64,000 bases of DNA from positions 4,551,930 to 4,615,929 of the forward strand of contig JACAXG010000063.1 of the NCBI GenBank assembly GCA_018881555.1, written 5' to 3'. This document shows positions 26,024 through 38,967 of the stretch, piece by piece. The translations under genes were made by a program, and so were the position numbers. Under the pieces are notes generated by a model that saw nothing but the letters and a program-made list of their open reading frames with translations, made no database searches and was not told the origin of the DNA. Numbering within the stretch: position 1 is the first letter of the stretch; every line of letters starts with the position of its first letter. Source of the stretch: Amblyornis subalaris. Lineage: Eukaryota; Chordata; Aves; Passeriformes; Ptilonorhynchidae.

Positions 26024-29000
26024 GTGAGTATTTGGCCTTTTGCTTGCTGCATTTGCCAGTATTTAGTGAAAGATGGAATAGAGGTCTGCTGTTCCAGTTG
26101 TGTCAGACTTAGAAACAATTGGAGATTTTTCAACTAAATGTTTTTTCTTTTCAATTAAAGACTAAGCTTTTTACACAACAGAATNAGTTCCAACCACAAG
26201 AAAGGAAATTTTTAACACTGTGTTGAAATCCACCCCCTACCTTCTTGAATGAAAACCTACGGTTATTTGCAATAAAAACCCTATATTTGTCTCAGTGTTG
26301 AAGCAAACCTGGAGGAAAAAAAAAAGTATCAAACCCAAGATTAATGTTTTCAGGTAATTGGAACAGAATGCTTGTCTAAAATTGAACTCTCCCCACCTCA
26401 GCTTCTGTCTTCAAAATGCTTGAATTATCCAATTTTGATAACTTTTAAAAACAGAATCTTGAATACTTAGGTCATGGCTGAAGTTTTGAGGTTTTTCTTA
26501 CAGACTGTTTTTTGTGTTACAAACATATGATTGATCATGAGTGAGACCTGAATTTATAACGAAGAAACCTTTACTATCTTACAGATGTTTCCAGGCTCAG
26601 GGCTGTGTGCAGCTGGCAGTTATCCTGCTGCTGGATAACATCTCTCCTTTTCCCATACAGCTTCCTTTCTCCATTTCACAGTACAGAAGAGTTAACGAGG
26701 AAATGTCCTGTTAAATTTGCAAAAATAGGAAGAAGGAAGGAGAAATTCTAGACAGAAATGGCAGGATATGCCAGAAACAGTGTTTTGCGAAGAAAAAAAA
26801 AGGTAGGTAGTGTGACAGTGATGTATTTAGGTGGAGTGAGGAATCTTTTGGGAATTAAACACATTGCCCGCAATTTATGTCTTGTACAAACAATTATAGA
26901 CATCAGAAATTTTCTTAATTCTGTAAACATAAAATCACTAAATGATTGCAAAGAATTTTGGTTTTGCTCTATGGCTGGAGGTTCCTTTCTTGTTTTATTG
27001 CATTGCAGTGCTGTTTTTAGCTCCTTTGTACTGGCTTCTTTCTGTTTTAAATTGACCAAAATGTAATAAAAACCACGTGGGTGCTCCCTACAGATGAAAG
27101 CAAGGGCATCCAACATTAACATTATAAGGCTCTGCCACCAGAATTCAAGGACAGTGTCACTGTAGCTGGAAATCAGGGTGGTCAGATTTTCTGTGGGCTG
27201 CTGACAGGAAAACGTAGCATATGCTGTATTTCACAAGTACTTATATTTTCAATTCTGCATCACAGCTTGTTGCCTATTATTTGCTTGTGGTTCACTGTTC
27301 AGGCTTGAGGAACATTTTTCTCGATTTACAGCTCTATTAAACTGATAAATCAATCACTTGTGCGAGGGAAGGCAGTTTGCTGACATTTGCTTTGCCAACA
27401 CACTGCCACCCACAACAGCATTCACAGGTCCTCAAGGAGATGGTAAGAGGGAGGAAGCTTTCCCTGTAACTTAATTTTTAAAGCTTGAAACCTGTTTCTG
27501 GTGCTCTGAGCAACTTCAATGAGAATATTTTTGAAGAGCTGTCGTCTGCTAATCCAATATTTAACTTGCTTTTTTTTTTTACATTGCTGTATAACAAAAT
27601 AGCTGCAGTATAGTTCAAGAGGTAAAAGACATTTTTTTTAAAAAAGGACTGCCCTAGGCTTTTAACATTGCAATTACCAAAAGGGGAGGAAAAAAACCCA
27701 AATATTTTGGGGAGCTACACAGAACATTTTTGCCGGTATTTAAATTGTCTGGCAGCTGTACTCTGGGGTTTGCTTGTCTTTCCTTGAGTGCATGCTTTCT
27801 TCTGAAACAAAAGTGTCAAGGCAATTCTTTTTAGAATTGTCTTGAGACTTCTGTCTGTGGTGCATAAGTTGCTCTACTATGTGACCATTTGTTTAAGTAG
27901 TGGTAGACCTTTTTTTTTCCTAAACCAGACAGTAGTGAGATTACCTGAATCCAGTAGGTAGAGTTCGCTGCACAGAGTTGCAGAACAACAGTGCCAGGGT
28001 CTGAGGAGCACAAAAAAGGGTGTCTCTGGGAAAGCAAAGTTCTTGTTGGAGCTTGTTTTCTAACAGGGACAGCACAGATACAGCAAAACAAAGGTCCCTT
28101 TTTGTTGTCTTAAACGGAACAAACACAGCCAGACTCCTTCTGTTAACACAAGTAATTTTGCATAGTCAAGTAGAATGAATCATATACACTGTGCTATCTG
28201 TTTTAAGACTAGTAGTCTTCTTAGNCAATATAGGTAAGTTTGGGGTTAAAGTTTATTATTCTGAGCTAGTGGTTTTGTCGAATTCAGCTTATTAATACGT
28301 ATTGTCTCTTAGTTAGGATGATGAATTTATACAAGCTTTATTGAAGTTATTCTTCTTTTGTATGGGTGTAATTGATGGGAGAACTGGCTGAGTGTCTTGG
28401 AAAGAGGGAATGTGAAAAAATAAAATGAAGAATCATGTACTCTGTCAGCAGGGTTCCTCATATAAATAAGTTTATGCTAATGTTATGTTTCATCATATAT
28501 CATAGTGTCAGGATGAATCCTTCCATGCCTACCTAGGATTGAAATAAAATTAGTAAGAAGTTTTGTATAACTTTTGCAGTAGCACTGAAGGGAACAAATT
28601 AATATAATGTGCATAATTATTTTCCTGTTTTTGCGGTGAGAGTCTTTTATTTGCATTTGACATACAATTCTCTTCCCTGATATTTTCCCGTNCCATTCCC
28701 CTGGTGTTCTGCATTAGACAAATCTGCACCTTCAGGCGAGCTCTGTGTTTTCAGCAGTGCAATTAGGAGATCGCAGAGAACAAGCAGGAGCATCTCCTGG
28801 TCTCCTGGTAGGCTGGGCTGTGTCAGTACTGTGGGTTATAAAGCACGTGAGACTGCTGGGAACAGTGAGCTTAGCAACTGCAGTTTCCTTCCCAGGCAGC
28901 CATTCAAAACATTGGGATGTGCCTGTTTGCTCTTTGTATTATGAAAATAGATTCTGATAAAAATTCAGGTGTTTCAAGATGTATTCTGTAGGTACATACA

Positions 29001-29292
29001 TGAGTGAGGCAAGATGGAAGAGAAGAAAAGCACACCTCAAGGAGGAAAACCCAAGTCCNGGTGCAATAAAGCGGTGTTTTGTACTGCTATACTTGTTAAC
29101 AAGCCTTGCTTGAGTTTCAGATCCAGTTCAGTCTTGTAGTCTATATTCAGAGGAAAACTTTCAGGGGTAGCAGCAAAATTCCCAGTGCTTTTGAAAATCA
29201 GGAGCATAAATAAAAGTTTGTCTAACTTAGAGTAGCCAGCTATGAACAGTCAAACAATCTTTACTNTGTCATAATATTCTGATGTATTTATT

Positions 29293-29842
29293 CTCTGGAC
29301 TTCTGTAAAGCCTTTGGCACAGTCCCCCAAAACCTCTCTGTCTCTAAATTGGAGAAACATGGATTTGATGGATGGACTGGTGGGTGGATGAGGAATTGGT
29401 TGGATGAATGCATCCATGGGGTAATGGTCAATGGCTCAATGTCCAGATGGAGGTGGGAGACAAGAGGTGTCCGCAGGGGTCTGTACTGGCACTGGTACTG
29501 TTTAATATCTCCATCAAGGACACAGGCAGTGGGATCCTGTGCACCCTTATTGCAGCTTTCAGTGCTTAAATGGGGCCTATAGGAATGATGGGGACAGACT
29601 TTCTAATAGGGCCTGTAGCAACAGGACAAGGGAAATTCTGAACAAGGAAAGTGGTGAAACACTGGCACACGTTGCCCAGAGAGGTGGTGGATGCCCCAAC
29701 CCTGGAAACACTCGAGGCCAGGTTGGATGGGGCTCTGAGCAATCTGATGTAATTGAAGATGTCCTTGCTCATTGCACAGGTCTTGGACTAGATGATCCTT
29801 AAAACTCCCTTCCAACCCAAACCGTTCTATGATTCAATGATT
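29293..29842 (+). mobile_element. CR1 LINE fragment with internal deletions (plus strand)
   Basis: Starts inside the reverse transcriptase at a decayed 'LDFCKAFGTVP' (the family has LDFxKAFDTVP) and runs through KLEKHGFDGW and NWL to the block corresponding to the family's GVPQGSVLGP motif. Here a base loss shifts the frame (29470-29500). After 'CAGTGGGATCCTGTGCACCC' the element jumps to sequence near the CR1 3' end (29552 on). It continues through 'GCCCAGAGAGGTGGTGGATG' (29676-29695) and ends with 'TTCTATGATTCAATGATT'. The RT C-terminus and part of the 3' region are therefore missing. It is inactive by truncation, deletion and frameshift. No target-site duplication was seen. Confidence 0.93.
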
Positions 29843-32156
29843 ATGAATTCTGAATGTGTCTCATTTCACTACATCAAAATGCATCTTTAGAGAGAGTTGT
29901 TTTTAAACNCTCTTCTGTTCTGCCTCTTCACTCGGCTGCTCTGTTGTCGTCTGTCCTAAACTGACTCTGTTCACTGTGAAGTGAATTATATAATCGTTCC
30001 TTTTCACTGAATATCAAACATAAGAAGCCCCATTCTACTATTTTTTAAAAATCTGCCAGGTTCCTCGTGTGCCTTTGCAACCACATCACCAGTGAAACTG
30101 TCGGAAGACCACGGCGTGTGAAGAGCTGCACCTTCTGCNGTCTATTCTGCTATTAAAACAAAATCTTTTACTTTCCTGGTGTTACTGGAGATACCATTTC
30201 CACTGGTGGGAGCTTCACAGTGTCCAATAACAAGACCTCAATTTATATATTATTTGCTCTCATTAAATATTTAGGCCGTGGTGACCCACCTCTTTATTGT
30301 AATTTCTCTGGGCTGAAAGAATTTAGCCTCAGTACTTCATTTCTGTTGCTTTCTTTGTGCTGGCCTCAGCTTACCTGCTATATATATTGTGCAGAGTAAT
30401 GAAAAATAAGTAGAGAAACTGGGATGTTTAAATGGCTTGAGCTCACGTCCCAGCTGTGGGAATTCTGGAGCTTACACAGAGAAGGTGATGGCACCAAGCG
30501 CCTGGGCCCAAGGCAAAGGGCAAGTGATGAGATCTTGCTTCTGGAAATTGTGTCATTGTGGCTGAAAAAATATGGTGTTTGGCTGAGCAAAGAAAGATGC
30601 TGGGAAGAAATATGTGAAAATGCCCAGTGTAGTGAATATAAATGGTTCTTTACGCCACTAACAGTTTCAGGTCAGACAGCATGCAAACCATGCTGGGATT
30701 TTGAGGGATATGCAAGAGCTCTAAATCTGGATAGACAGACTTAATTTTGAGAGAGTGAGAGCTGCTTATTGAGGATAAAATGCATATTTCAGAAGGACTG
30801 AAAACTTCACTGAAATTTTCAGCTCATTAAAGTCTGAGAGATTAATTTCATTCTTTGAAATCAACATGTATACATCCAAGGAAATTCTTCCTTTATGATG
30901 TATGGGTGTGATACTAAAAAAGCACACATGCTGTCTGTGGGCCATACAGAAGTGAGAGATGACAGCCTCGCCAAGCTACTTTTTATTAAATGTGTGGTGC
31001 TTGAAGGAAAGGGGCTCAGACTATGACTATTTTAATGTTCTGGGTCAGTAAGTGTCTCCCTGTTGCACAACAAGCACTTCAAAGCTGCTCAGTCTTCCTG
31101 CACTGCAGGCTTCATATTCCCCATTGCTCAATGCCCCCAGCACTGCTGGCAGTCACCACCCTGGAAAAGGCCACTTTTCACAGACATTGTCACATTGCAG
31201 CTCATACCTGAATCAAAGCACACCTAATCCCTCAAACACCTGAGGTACTTCCTTGCAAAACTTTTTGAAATTTTCCTTGGCCTGTGAATGCAAATGGTAG
31301 CATTAAGACAGAGACTTGTTTTCAAAGTTTTAAATATCTTAGTTCTTATTGCTGTCATGGAATCTGCAGCATAATCCTGTGAGGAGTAATGTGCTTGTCA
31401 CACCAGACAGTAGAATCAATGTTTTGTTTATCCTTTCCCCATTCTGATTGCCCGTTTATAGCACACCTCCAGGTGTGATGGAGGCTTTGTGACATCTCTC
31501 TGACATGAAGCTGAGACCATTAACTCTCACCCCTCTTTCAGAGTACTTTCTGCAGCTCTGCCTTACCTGTTTTCATTGATTGTATCTGACTGCTATGAAA
31601 ATCCTTTCTATATTGCAACACATACTCTAAACCACAAATGGCACAGATCTGGATCATGAATTTATTCATTCCCAGTGTTCATCCAGCCCATGGCAGTTAC
31701 CATGTGGCTGAGCAGCTCTGGGAAGTGACTGAACATTTTTGAATGTTGTATTTTCTGTTGAATGATGATTTTTACCATACACCTTTCACATCATAAATAT
31801 GCCACTATACATGGTTTGATGAATAACTCCACAAAACAAAATGATGGGAGGCAAAACAACTTGCCTATTCTAGGCATAGGAGTGGCAATTCTTTCAAGAG
31901 GTGCAGAGAGAGGATTTTTGTTTTAAAGTCAAATTGCTGCTGGCTACAAGTCATTGCTGTTTGTGGCATGCCTTTGTGTAGATGCTACAGCTTTAACAGG
32001 CTTCCCTTTGCTGAACGTGCCTGGGAGTTCAGAATTTAGGGTCCAAATGAGAATACAAATGTGCAGCAGGTTAAAATGTATCTGCTCTGCTCTTAAGGAA
32101 CCATTTCTGGGATAGGATACTCTTCTTTTTTTTCTCCCTTCAGGCCATTTTCTGGA
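29843..32156. other. AT-rich DNA without a supported gene
   Basis: About 2.3 kb with no recognised exon, repeat terminus or RNA gene. The longest frame (30424-30744) has no family signature and is of chance length. Confidence 0.55.
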
Positions 32157-32448
32157 GTCCTGTCACCAGTCCCAAGTGTGAAGAGATNGGTGTCTGCCCC
32201 TCCTCTTCCCCTCATGAGGATATTGAAGACCACAATGAGGTATCCTCTCAGTCTCCTCCAGCCTGAACAAACCCAGAGACCTCAGCTTTTCCTCACAAGG
32301 CTTCCCCTCCAGACCCTTCACCATCCTCACGGCCCTCCTTTGGATACTCTCTAATTTAGTTTAGTGTATTTTCTATATTGTGGCACTAAAACTGCCCCCA
32401 NGACTCGAGGTGAGGCCACCCCAGTGCAGAGCAGAGCTGAACTCCCCC
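32157..32448 (-). mobile_element. CR1 LINE fragment (minus strand)
   Basis: In this orientation the plus strand shows typical antisense CR1 text: 'CCTCCAGCCTGAACAAACCC' (32257-32276), 'CTCCAGACCCTTCACCATCC' (32309-32328), then 'CCNAGACTCGAGGTGAGGCC'-type sequence and 'CAGTGCAGAGCAGAG' (32397-32436). This is the region after the RT catalytic core and before the 3' UTR. The CR1 3' terminus itself is not present, so both ends are truncated or eroded. Where it ends on the high-coordinate side is uncertain; possible decayed continuation runs to about 32540. Confidence 0.88.
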
Positions 32449-33744
32449 TTGCACACACATGCTGGAGTGTGTTTGGCACCCTGTAAGGTGAAGCTGAAGT
32501 GCCAGGAAACATGTTTTTTGCCTGGTATTTATCTGAACTTTGCAAACAGGCCCTGGTTGTTTAACACCCTATTATTCCCTAGCTTCTGGATGCTGCCCCA
32601 TATCCTTTTCTCCCTCTCTGAATCATTATCTTAACAGCTTGGCATGAACAAGGCTTCATGGAACTCATTACAATCCCTTTTCCCTTTTGGAATTTCTCCT
32701 GGGCATGATGGAAATAAATTAATAGAATTGTATGGGAGAAGCTTGCACTACAGTGTTGATGCTGTTATTGTCTGGATAAATATGCTACTTGAGCTGCCTG
32801 CTAATAATCTGGCAGCTGCCTGTTAATAACCTTTCATAAAATAAAAACATTTCAGAGATTCTATGCTCTAGTAGCAGTCTAATCTGTAATAGAAGGGGAG
32901 TTCTTAAGAAGATGATCAGTTGTTGTTTGTGAGCAGAAATTAACATAATATTCAGTTAGAAATTATTTAGTTTAGATGTTGGGATAGGAGATTTACATAC
33001 ATTAGGAAGCAGGGAATATTTCAGAAGAGGAGGAACAGGAAGGAAGGGTTGAAACCTTGACTGGAAAACAGCCAGGCTGATGGCCCTGAAAACACAAAAA
33101 AGTGCTATAAACAGTGAGGAAGCTGACAGATGCAGAGGAACACAGACGTCAGAGGGCTGTGATCCCCCAAAATGCCTGTGGGTAATGTTCAGTGCATGTC
33201 TGAAAAGGCTGCAAGGAAAGCAGAAAGGGAAGGCAAATCAGGCTCCTTCCTACGTCAGGTGACAATGTGTCCNACACAGTGGGCAACAGACCAAGGGCAA
33301 ACCTTGCCAGTGCTAGAAGCGTGGAAAATGGGAGAACCAGGATGCCTGGCTTCATGAGAGAGGCAGCTCAGAGACCTTACAGAGAGTAATTGGTGGATGT
33401 GGTGTTCCCAGGCTATCAGCCTCACACAAACTGACAGAATAGGATGTGTAGGCAGACGGCTGGCACTGTTTCTGGAGTCTAAAATGAAGGGTAACCAAAT
33501 GAAATTATTGTTGAAAAAGAGAAAACAGTCTGAAATCCCCGTGGTTGGAAGTATTACACTGTAATAGTAAAATTGTAATGTAAAATTACGCCCACCCTCA
33601 GTCAGGATATTGGATAGAGGACAGAGTTTAGAGAACCTGCAAAGTCAGAGCAGGTATTAATATCGGGATGTATCAGCTACCAACAGAATTAATGCCTTAT
33701 CATCTATGAAAAGATATAGAAATACATTTTTTTGAGCTGCTTTC
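32449..33744. other. Unannotated; possible decayed upstream part of an old LINE
   Basis: About 1.3 kb without a recognised gene. The purine-rich sequence at 33000-33700 resembles in style the old LINE remnant that follows it, but I cannot align it to anything I know. Confidence 0.4.
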
Positions 33745-34360
33745 CAGAACNATGAATCTACAATCCCGGGAAAGCTCTGTCCTGGCTTTGGTCCTGAGTG
33801 GTGCACAGGACCAGCTCAAGAAGCATGTGGGAGAGCTGATGTAATAGCAATTGCAGTANGATTGGGTTTAACACTGCAGCAGGAGACACTAAACAAAAGA
33901 AATTCAGAATACAAGCATTCAATTTAAAGAAAGGGAACTCCATACTAATATGGCAAGTGGTTAAAAGGAAGAGAAAGGATTAAGGGANGAGCAGGCTGAA
34001 AAGCAAGAAGCCTAGAGGTAGCCTAGGCACTTTTCAGAAATCCTGTATTAGCATTCAAGACAAACTCAGTGCTGAAACTTGAAGAGAAATCAGAGTGGTC
34101 CAGCAAAAGCCCTACAGGACTGAACAGAAAATTAAGGTGATTTTCATGTAGGAAGGACTGGCATTTGTGACAGAAATTTTGTCCTTCAGAATAGAACAGG
34201 AAAGTCCATATGGCAGATAAAATGTAACCAGGAAATTAAGAGGGTTAAGAGAGAGTTTGAGGAGCATCTTGCATAGAATGGGGGAAAAAAAAATTGAAAA
34301 AAGGTTAAAGTTATTTCAATACGAAAAAAGCAGGAATATTGCAGAAGTCTGTCCTGTCCA
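33745..34360 (+). mobile_element. Ancient CR1-like LINE remnant (endonuclease-RT linker)
   Basis: Heavily mutated sequence that follows the pattern of the CR1 stretch between the endonuclease and RT domains. At 33919-33965 there is a decayed 'ATTTAAAGAAAGGGAACTCC' block followed by a lysine/arginine-rich linker. At 34220-34275 'AATTAAGAGGGTTAAGAGAG' leads into 'TTTGAGGAGCATCTTGCATA', then a decayed 'TTATTTCAATACGAAAAAAG' (the family has a phenylalanine, tyrosine and lysine string here). Stops and indels are present throughout. Assignment rests on recalled CR1 layout and is only moderately certain. Confidence 0.5.
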
Positions 34361-37300
34361 CAGAGATGGCTCTAGGGAGGATGCTGGGAATGATGGACCA
34401 TGAGTCTGACTGCATCCTCCAAAAGGTAATAAGCTTGGTAATGAAGATTAAGATCACTGAACATGTAGATAAGCTGTTGAGAAAAAGATCTCCATCAGAA
34501 CTGGAGGAATATGAGGAAAAAGAGAAATCTGANTTTGCCAGCCACCCTTTCATTGGCCCAAGATGCCTGTGGCTACTACACCAGGGACTCACACCTGCAA
34601 TGCAATATCACCCAAGATGACTTTGACTTGTTTACGTTAGTCTAAAGCAAGACAAAAATCTGTATTTTCAGGGTAATGATTCAAATAATGATGATTCAAA
34701 TTACGATGTCTCTCTAGGAAGAATGTCAAATAAGAAGGGAATGAATAGCAGGGNGTCTGTAGCGACACTGTGTGTGGTGTTGGTGAGGGAGCACTGGGTG
34801 GTCAAAGACAGACAGCAAAGGAATTTTAGGGAATGTGTCCCATAAAGAGGAGGCAGCAAAGCAGCTGGAAGCGTGGCTGGAGACAGAACTCTGTGTGTAT
34901 GAAATGTCTGTGGCACATGCAGGAATGAGGAGTGTGTGTAATATAGGAAGGAAAGCAATTCCTTTGTGGGTCTGTTGTGAGTGTCCTTCCTAGACAGAGT
35001 TGTCCATCAGACCCTAGCCTGCTTCTTTCCCAACTGGTCCAACTCTAAATCTTTGTTGTTGCACATACAGGAAGCACAAAGGATGGGTAAAAGGGATGGT
35101 GCACATGAAGCAGAGATTGAAGGTGACTTCAAATACATGGACAATAAGAACTCTGTGTTCTTGGATCTTGGGTATTTCCTGCTTTGGACTTAGAAATAAT
35201 CTTTCTCAACGCAGAGAAGCTCTTTGAGAACATTTTTACATTTGCAACTGCAGAGGCTGCCGTGGTAACTAAATATACAATGAGGTCATAAGGTCTAAAC
35301 AGAGCTCAGAATCTCAGTAAAGATGATAAATTTAAAGGCAGCATAATTGTACAGTGTTTGGACAAATTAAACAAATATTACACTGCAGTTATTAGGGAAT
35401 CATCAAAGCTAGCATCTCTGGTATTCCAAAATGAGCTCTTCAAATAGCACAGTTATTCCTCAGGGGAGGCTTGAACACCAAATTCATTTGTGACTATGAC
35501 CACAAGCCCATCCAGGAAGCCTGTATGTTTTTCAATTGTCTGAATTATTATTCGTATCTAAACGGATCTATTGATCATTAATGATCTAGGAACGCTTAAG
35601 GCGTGACAGGAGACTGAGGAAAAGCCAATAAGCACTCCACCACTGCAGAATACCAAGAAGTGAGAATACTACAGTTGTGTCCTTCTGGCCCGCTGTGAAA
35701 CACTCCATGAATTAGTAAACAGGATCGTCTGGATGCGCCAGGCTGACCTTCAGTTCTCTGAGTGTACACAGAGATCTACTGAATACAGCCTTCTGTGCAA
35801 ACAGAACCTATTTTCAAAGAATGTGATACAAATTAAATATAGATTTTTGAAGACAATGGAGTGTGCAATGCCTACAAACTTACTAATTGTTATTTAGGGC
35901 CTTATATTTAACATGAATACAGCATTCCCAACAATACTTTTTTATTATTAGTTAAAGCAAACTCAACCATTTTTAGCAAATGTGTATGTTCACTTACGTG
36001 AAATAAAAACTTTGCAATGAAGACAGGACTGAATGCTATAGTTATTTTCCATGTCTTACTGAGTCAAAAATCCTTGGGTGTGACCCATANTACGTGACAA
36101 TGAATGAGATGAGAAAAACCTAATTTGATCCTTTCATCAGATGTCATCAAAGATCGTAGTTTTCTGTTGGCTTTCAGACATTGAAGCAAGTTTATTTATT
36201 TAGAAGTAAGAAGTTCCTGGTTTAAGAAACTGCATGACTAAGAGGACCTCTTAGATTTACTAGTAAACAGTTTGGTATTATACCACAGGTTGTAATCTCG
36301 AGAGGGATTGTTGGTCAAGGATATCTGGGGCCAGTCACTCAAGGCCTGATTCAAAGAGCCTTGGCTACTCTCTAGAGTCTATCCAGTAATTTTTTGTGTG
36401 TTTTAGACCAATAAAACAGTCTTGTTCTAGAGCTCTTCTGGAAAGCCTCCTCACTTCCACCAGAAATGTTTGTGCATTAAACCATTTTAATTAAAGCACA
36501 CTAATTTTGATACGTTCCTCAAATAATGCTTTTTTTTTTCCTGGCAGATTTTTCTCTGTAGGTATCAACAGTATCAACTCAGTTCTAGAGTTTAAGGGAT
36601 GATACTTTCTGTAGGTTTCATACTCCTCATGATAAGCAGGCCTGAGGCAGAGCCCACCAGCCCTGTCCNTGTCGGAGCAGCCCAGCAGACACCTCTCAGC
36701 CTCCCTGGGCACTGCAGGCTGGACAGATGTCAGCTCTGCTCAGCTGTCCTAGGAGCCAAGGGGTTTGGCATGGGCATGGTGCTCACCTCATCCACTCTCT
36801 ACCCAAGTTTGTTTCTCCTCTGATGTGGGCAGCATGAGCCGTGTTTGCTGTGGAGGTGCTGGAGCAGCCGAGTTAACTCTGCCCCACTGCACGCTACAGA
36901 CATCCCCTCTCTGCTGTGAAACCATTTGTATGTGAGAGCAGAGGGAGGAAGATGCATACCCACTAAAGTCCAACGCTGCTCCTTTAAAGCAGTGATGGAA
37001 CAGTGTGTGCTGAGTACAGTGCTGGCTTTTGCCCAGTGAACAAATAAGAACAAAATCAAACAGTGGAGAGCACTTCAATAAGAGAGCAATAAATCTGTCT
37101 TAAGTCTGCATAAGGCACGGCTCANGTAGAAGAAATAGTAATGTGCATGTAGTAAAGATGTAGATCATGATGAATATGTGCAGTTTTAATCCTGGTATCT
37201 CCTAATTCATTAATTCTTGGCTATACTTTTCATATTGTAAATTGTTCTTATAAGTAATATATAAACATATTTAAGAAAACTGAGCTTAATGATACTGTAT

Positions 37301-38769
37301 TATTCATAATGTTTTAGCTTTTTTGTCATTTTTGAATGGTAATTTGCATGTTTTTTCTTGTACTTAGATGCATATATGTTTTTATAATATATGAAATAAC
37401 AGATCAAGTAAAGATTCCAATGTAGTTTTTGCATAAAGCTATGTTTGGCTTGGGTTACTCACTATTTTATCCAACACAAACAATGCTTTTCAGGATCATA
37501 TGCCCCAAATAAACTTGCCAGACACCTTTTAGACATCAGACAAAAAATGAGACCGAATCTTGTGACCAAATCGACCGTGTTTTATTAAGCTAACCTAATA
37601 TTAAGCACAGTGTACCATAAAAGAGTTTAAAAATCTACCAGGAATGAAACGAAACAGAGAAAGGGAGCAGGTCATATAGCACAAGGAGCATGAAATAAGG
37701 CTCAGTGTCAATGTGGGTATGACAGAATTCTTGACTGGAGGGAGNGAACAGGTTCTGCACTGTAACTGGGAAGCTTGGAGGGGTGAGCAATGATGAGAGA
37801 GTGGAGGAGAAAGTGGAGGAAGGAAGATTCTGATCTAACAGCATCAGGAAGCAACATAAGAACTCAGTCTCCCTGCTGACTCCCGTAGCTGTTAAATAAC
37901 ATTGGTGTATCTTATACTTTTGCTAATTGTCACTCAGTGCGAGTGTTCTGATACCTTACTCNGAATTAGGGACTCCAGGTAAGTCAGGTCAGTGATTCAC
38001 CCAGCTATGAGAACTCCTTTCCATGCTCCAAGAACCAGTTGGTGACTGGACCAAAAGTGTTCCCTCCACTGGTTGTTCTGGCTGGTAATTCTTCCCTTCT
38101 TCAGCTGGCCAAGTTGGTGAGTGGCTGTGCTAACTACTTGCCATGCAACGCAAGTCTAAAGAGGCCTTTTGTTTCATATTGGACAGTAATAAAACATTCT
38201 CTTTGATCAATGCAGATTACTAGTTAATTAATCCTCATTTATGTTGTATTTTAACAAAAGTGTGTGATATATAAACATTTCTGCTTCTTGAAAAAAACCA
38301 AGCATTTTCTTTCTTTTCTATTTCCTGATAAATTAATAATGAATATTTTGCTACCTCTTTGATGTTGCTGGAATCACATTCTATGTGTGCATTTCACTGG
38401 GACCACTATATTTCAGGTCAGTTCATATTGTCTTGTCTGATTCTGGTAAAATACAAATGTTTGCCNTTTTAATCCTCTAGTAAGTTGTTATTGTCCTAGT
38501 CCATCATTTCCCCCTGCTTGCATTAGGATAGAAATGCTGCATTTTGAGAAATCTACACCTTTCTTCAAGTCTGGCTCACTAAAACATTACAGTGCATTAT
38601 TAATTCAGTACTTAGTGTATTGAGATAAATCACACACTGGGTGTTATAAGGAAGCTTTGGGATTTAAGGATGTAAGGCGAGGCTGGCACGTCCTTAGGAG
38701 AAGTTATGAGGTTAGAGGGGGTTTGACTACTAGAGATCTTCAAGGAATCTGCCTGGAGCCAAACATGTG
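34361..38769. other. Unannotated AT-rich DNA
   Basis: About 4.4 kb between two old LINE remnants of the same orientation. A 93-codon frame at 34339-34620 has glutamate- and lysine-rich content but no motif and overlaps an equally long antisense frame. A more GC-rich patch at 36640-37060 also shows no exon. No repeats were recognised. Confidence 0.5.
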
Positions 38770-38967
38770 ATGCTTTCATTAATGACCTCCGTGAAATAAT
38801 GAAGAGTTTGCTAATGAAACCCNCTGTCGGAATACAGCTGGGAAACATTGTTACTGTGCAAGAGAATTGCAGCATGATAAAGAGGAACTGAATAACCTTG
38901 AGGACAGGCAAGAGATAAACTAGAAGAAATTCAGCAGCTGAGAGAACAGGTTCATGCACTTAGAGGC
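38770..38967 (+). mobile_element. Ancient CR1-like LINE remnant (RT C-terminal part)
   Basis: Decayed RT sequence. 'TTCATTAATGACCTCCGTGA' (38775-38794) corresponds to the FINDL segment of CR1 RT. 'GAGTTTGCTAATGAAACCCN' (38804-38823) corresponds to the FADDT catalytic block, with its acidic residues lost. 'AGAAGAAATTCAGCAG' and 'TTCATGCACTTAGAGG' (to 38967) match the MKFN and LHLG segments. It is older than the other CR1 copies in the window and non-functional. Confidence 0.6.

Larger units (their letters stand above)
20389..29292. other. AT-rich DNA without a supported gene
   Basis: About 8.9 kb with no recognised coding exon. Notable small structures are a TATAAATA-like string near 20466 with no gene attached, an 11-bp perfect inverted repeat at 22751-22777, a 16-nt tandem duplication at 24320-24351, and a weak exon-like cluster around 25769-26023. 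Open frames here are short and overlap on both strands. Confidence 0.55.
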
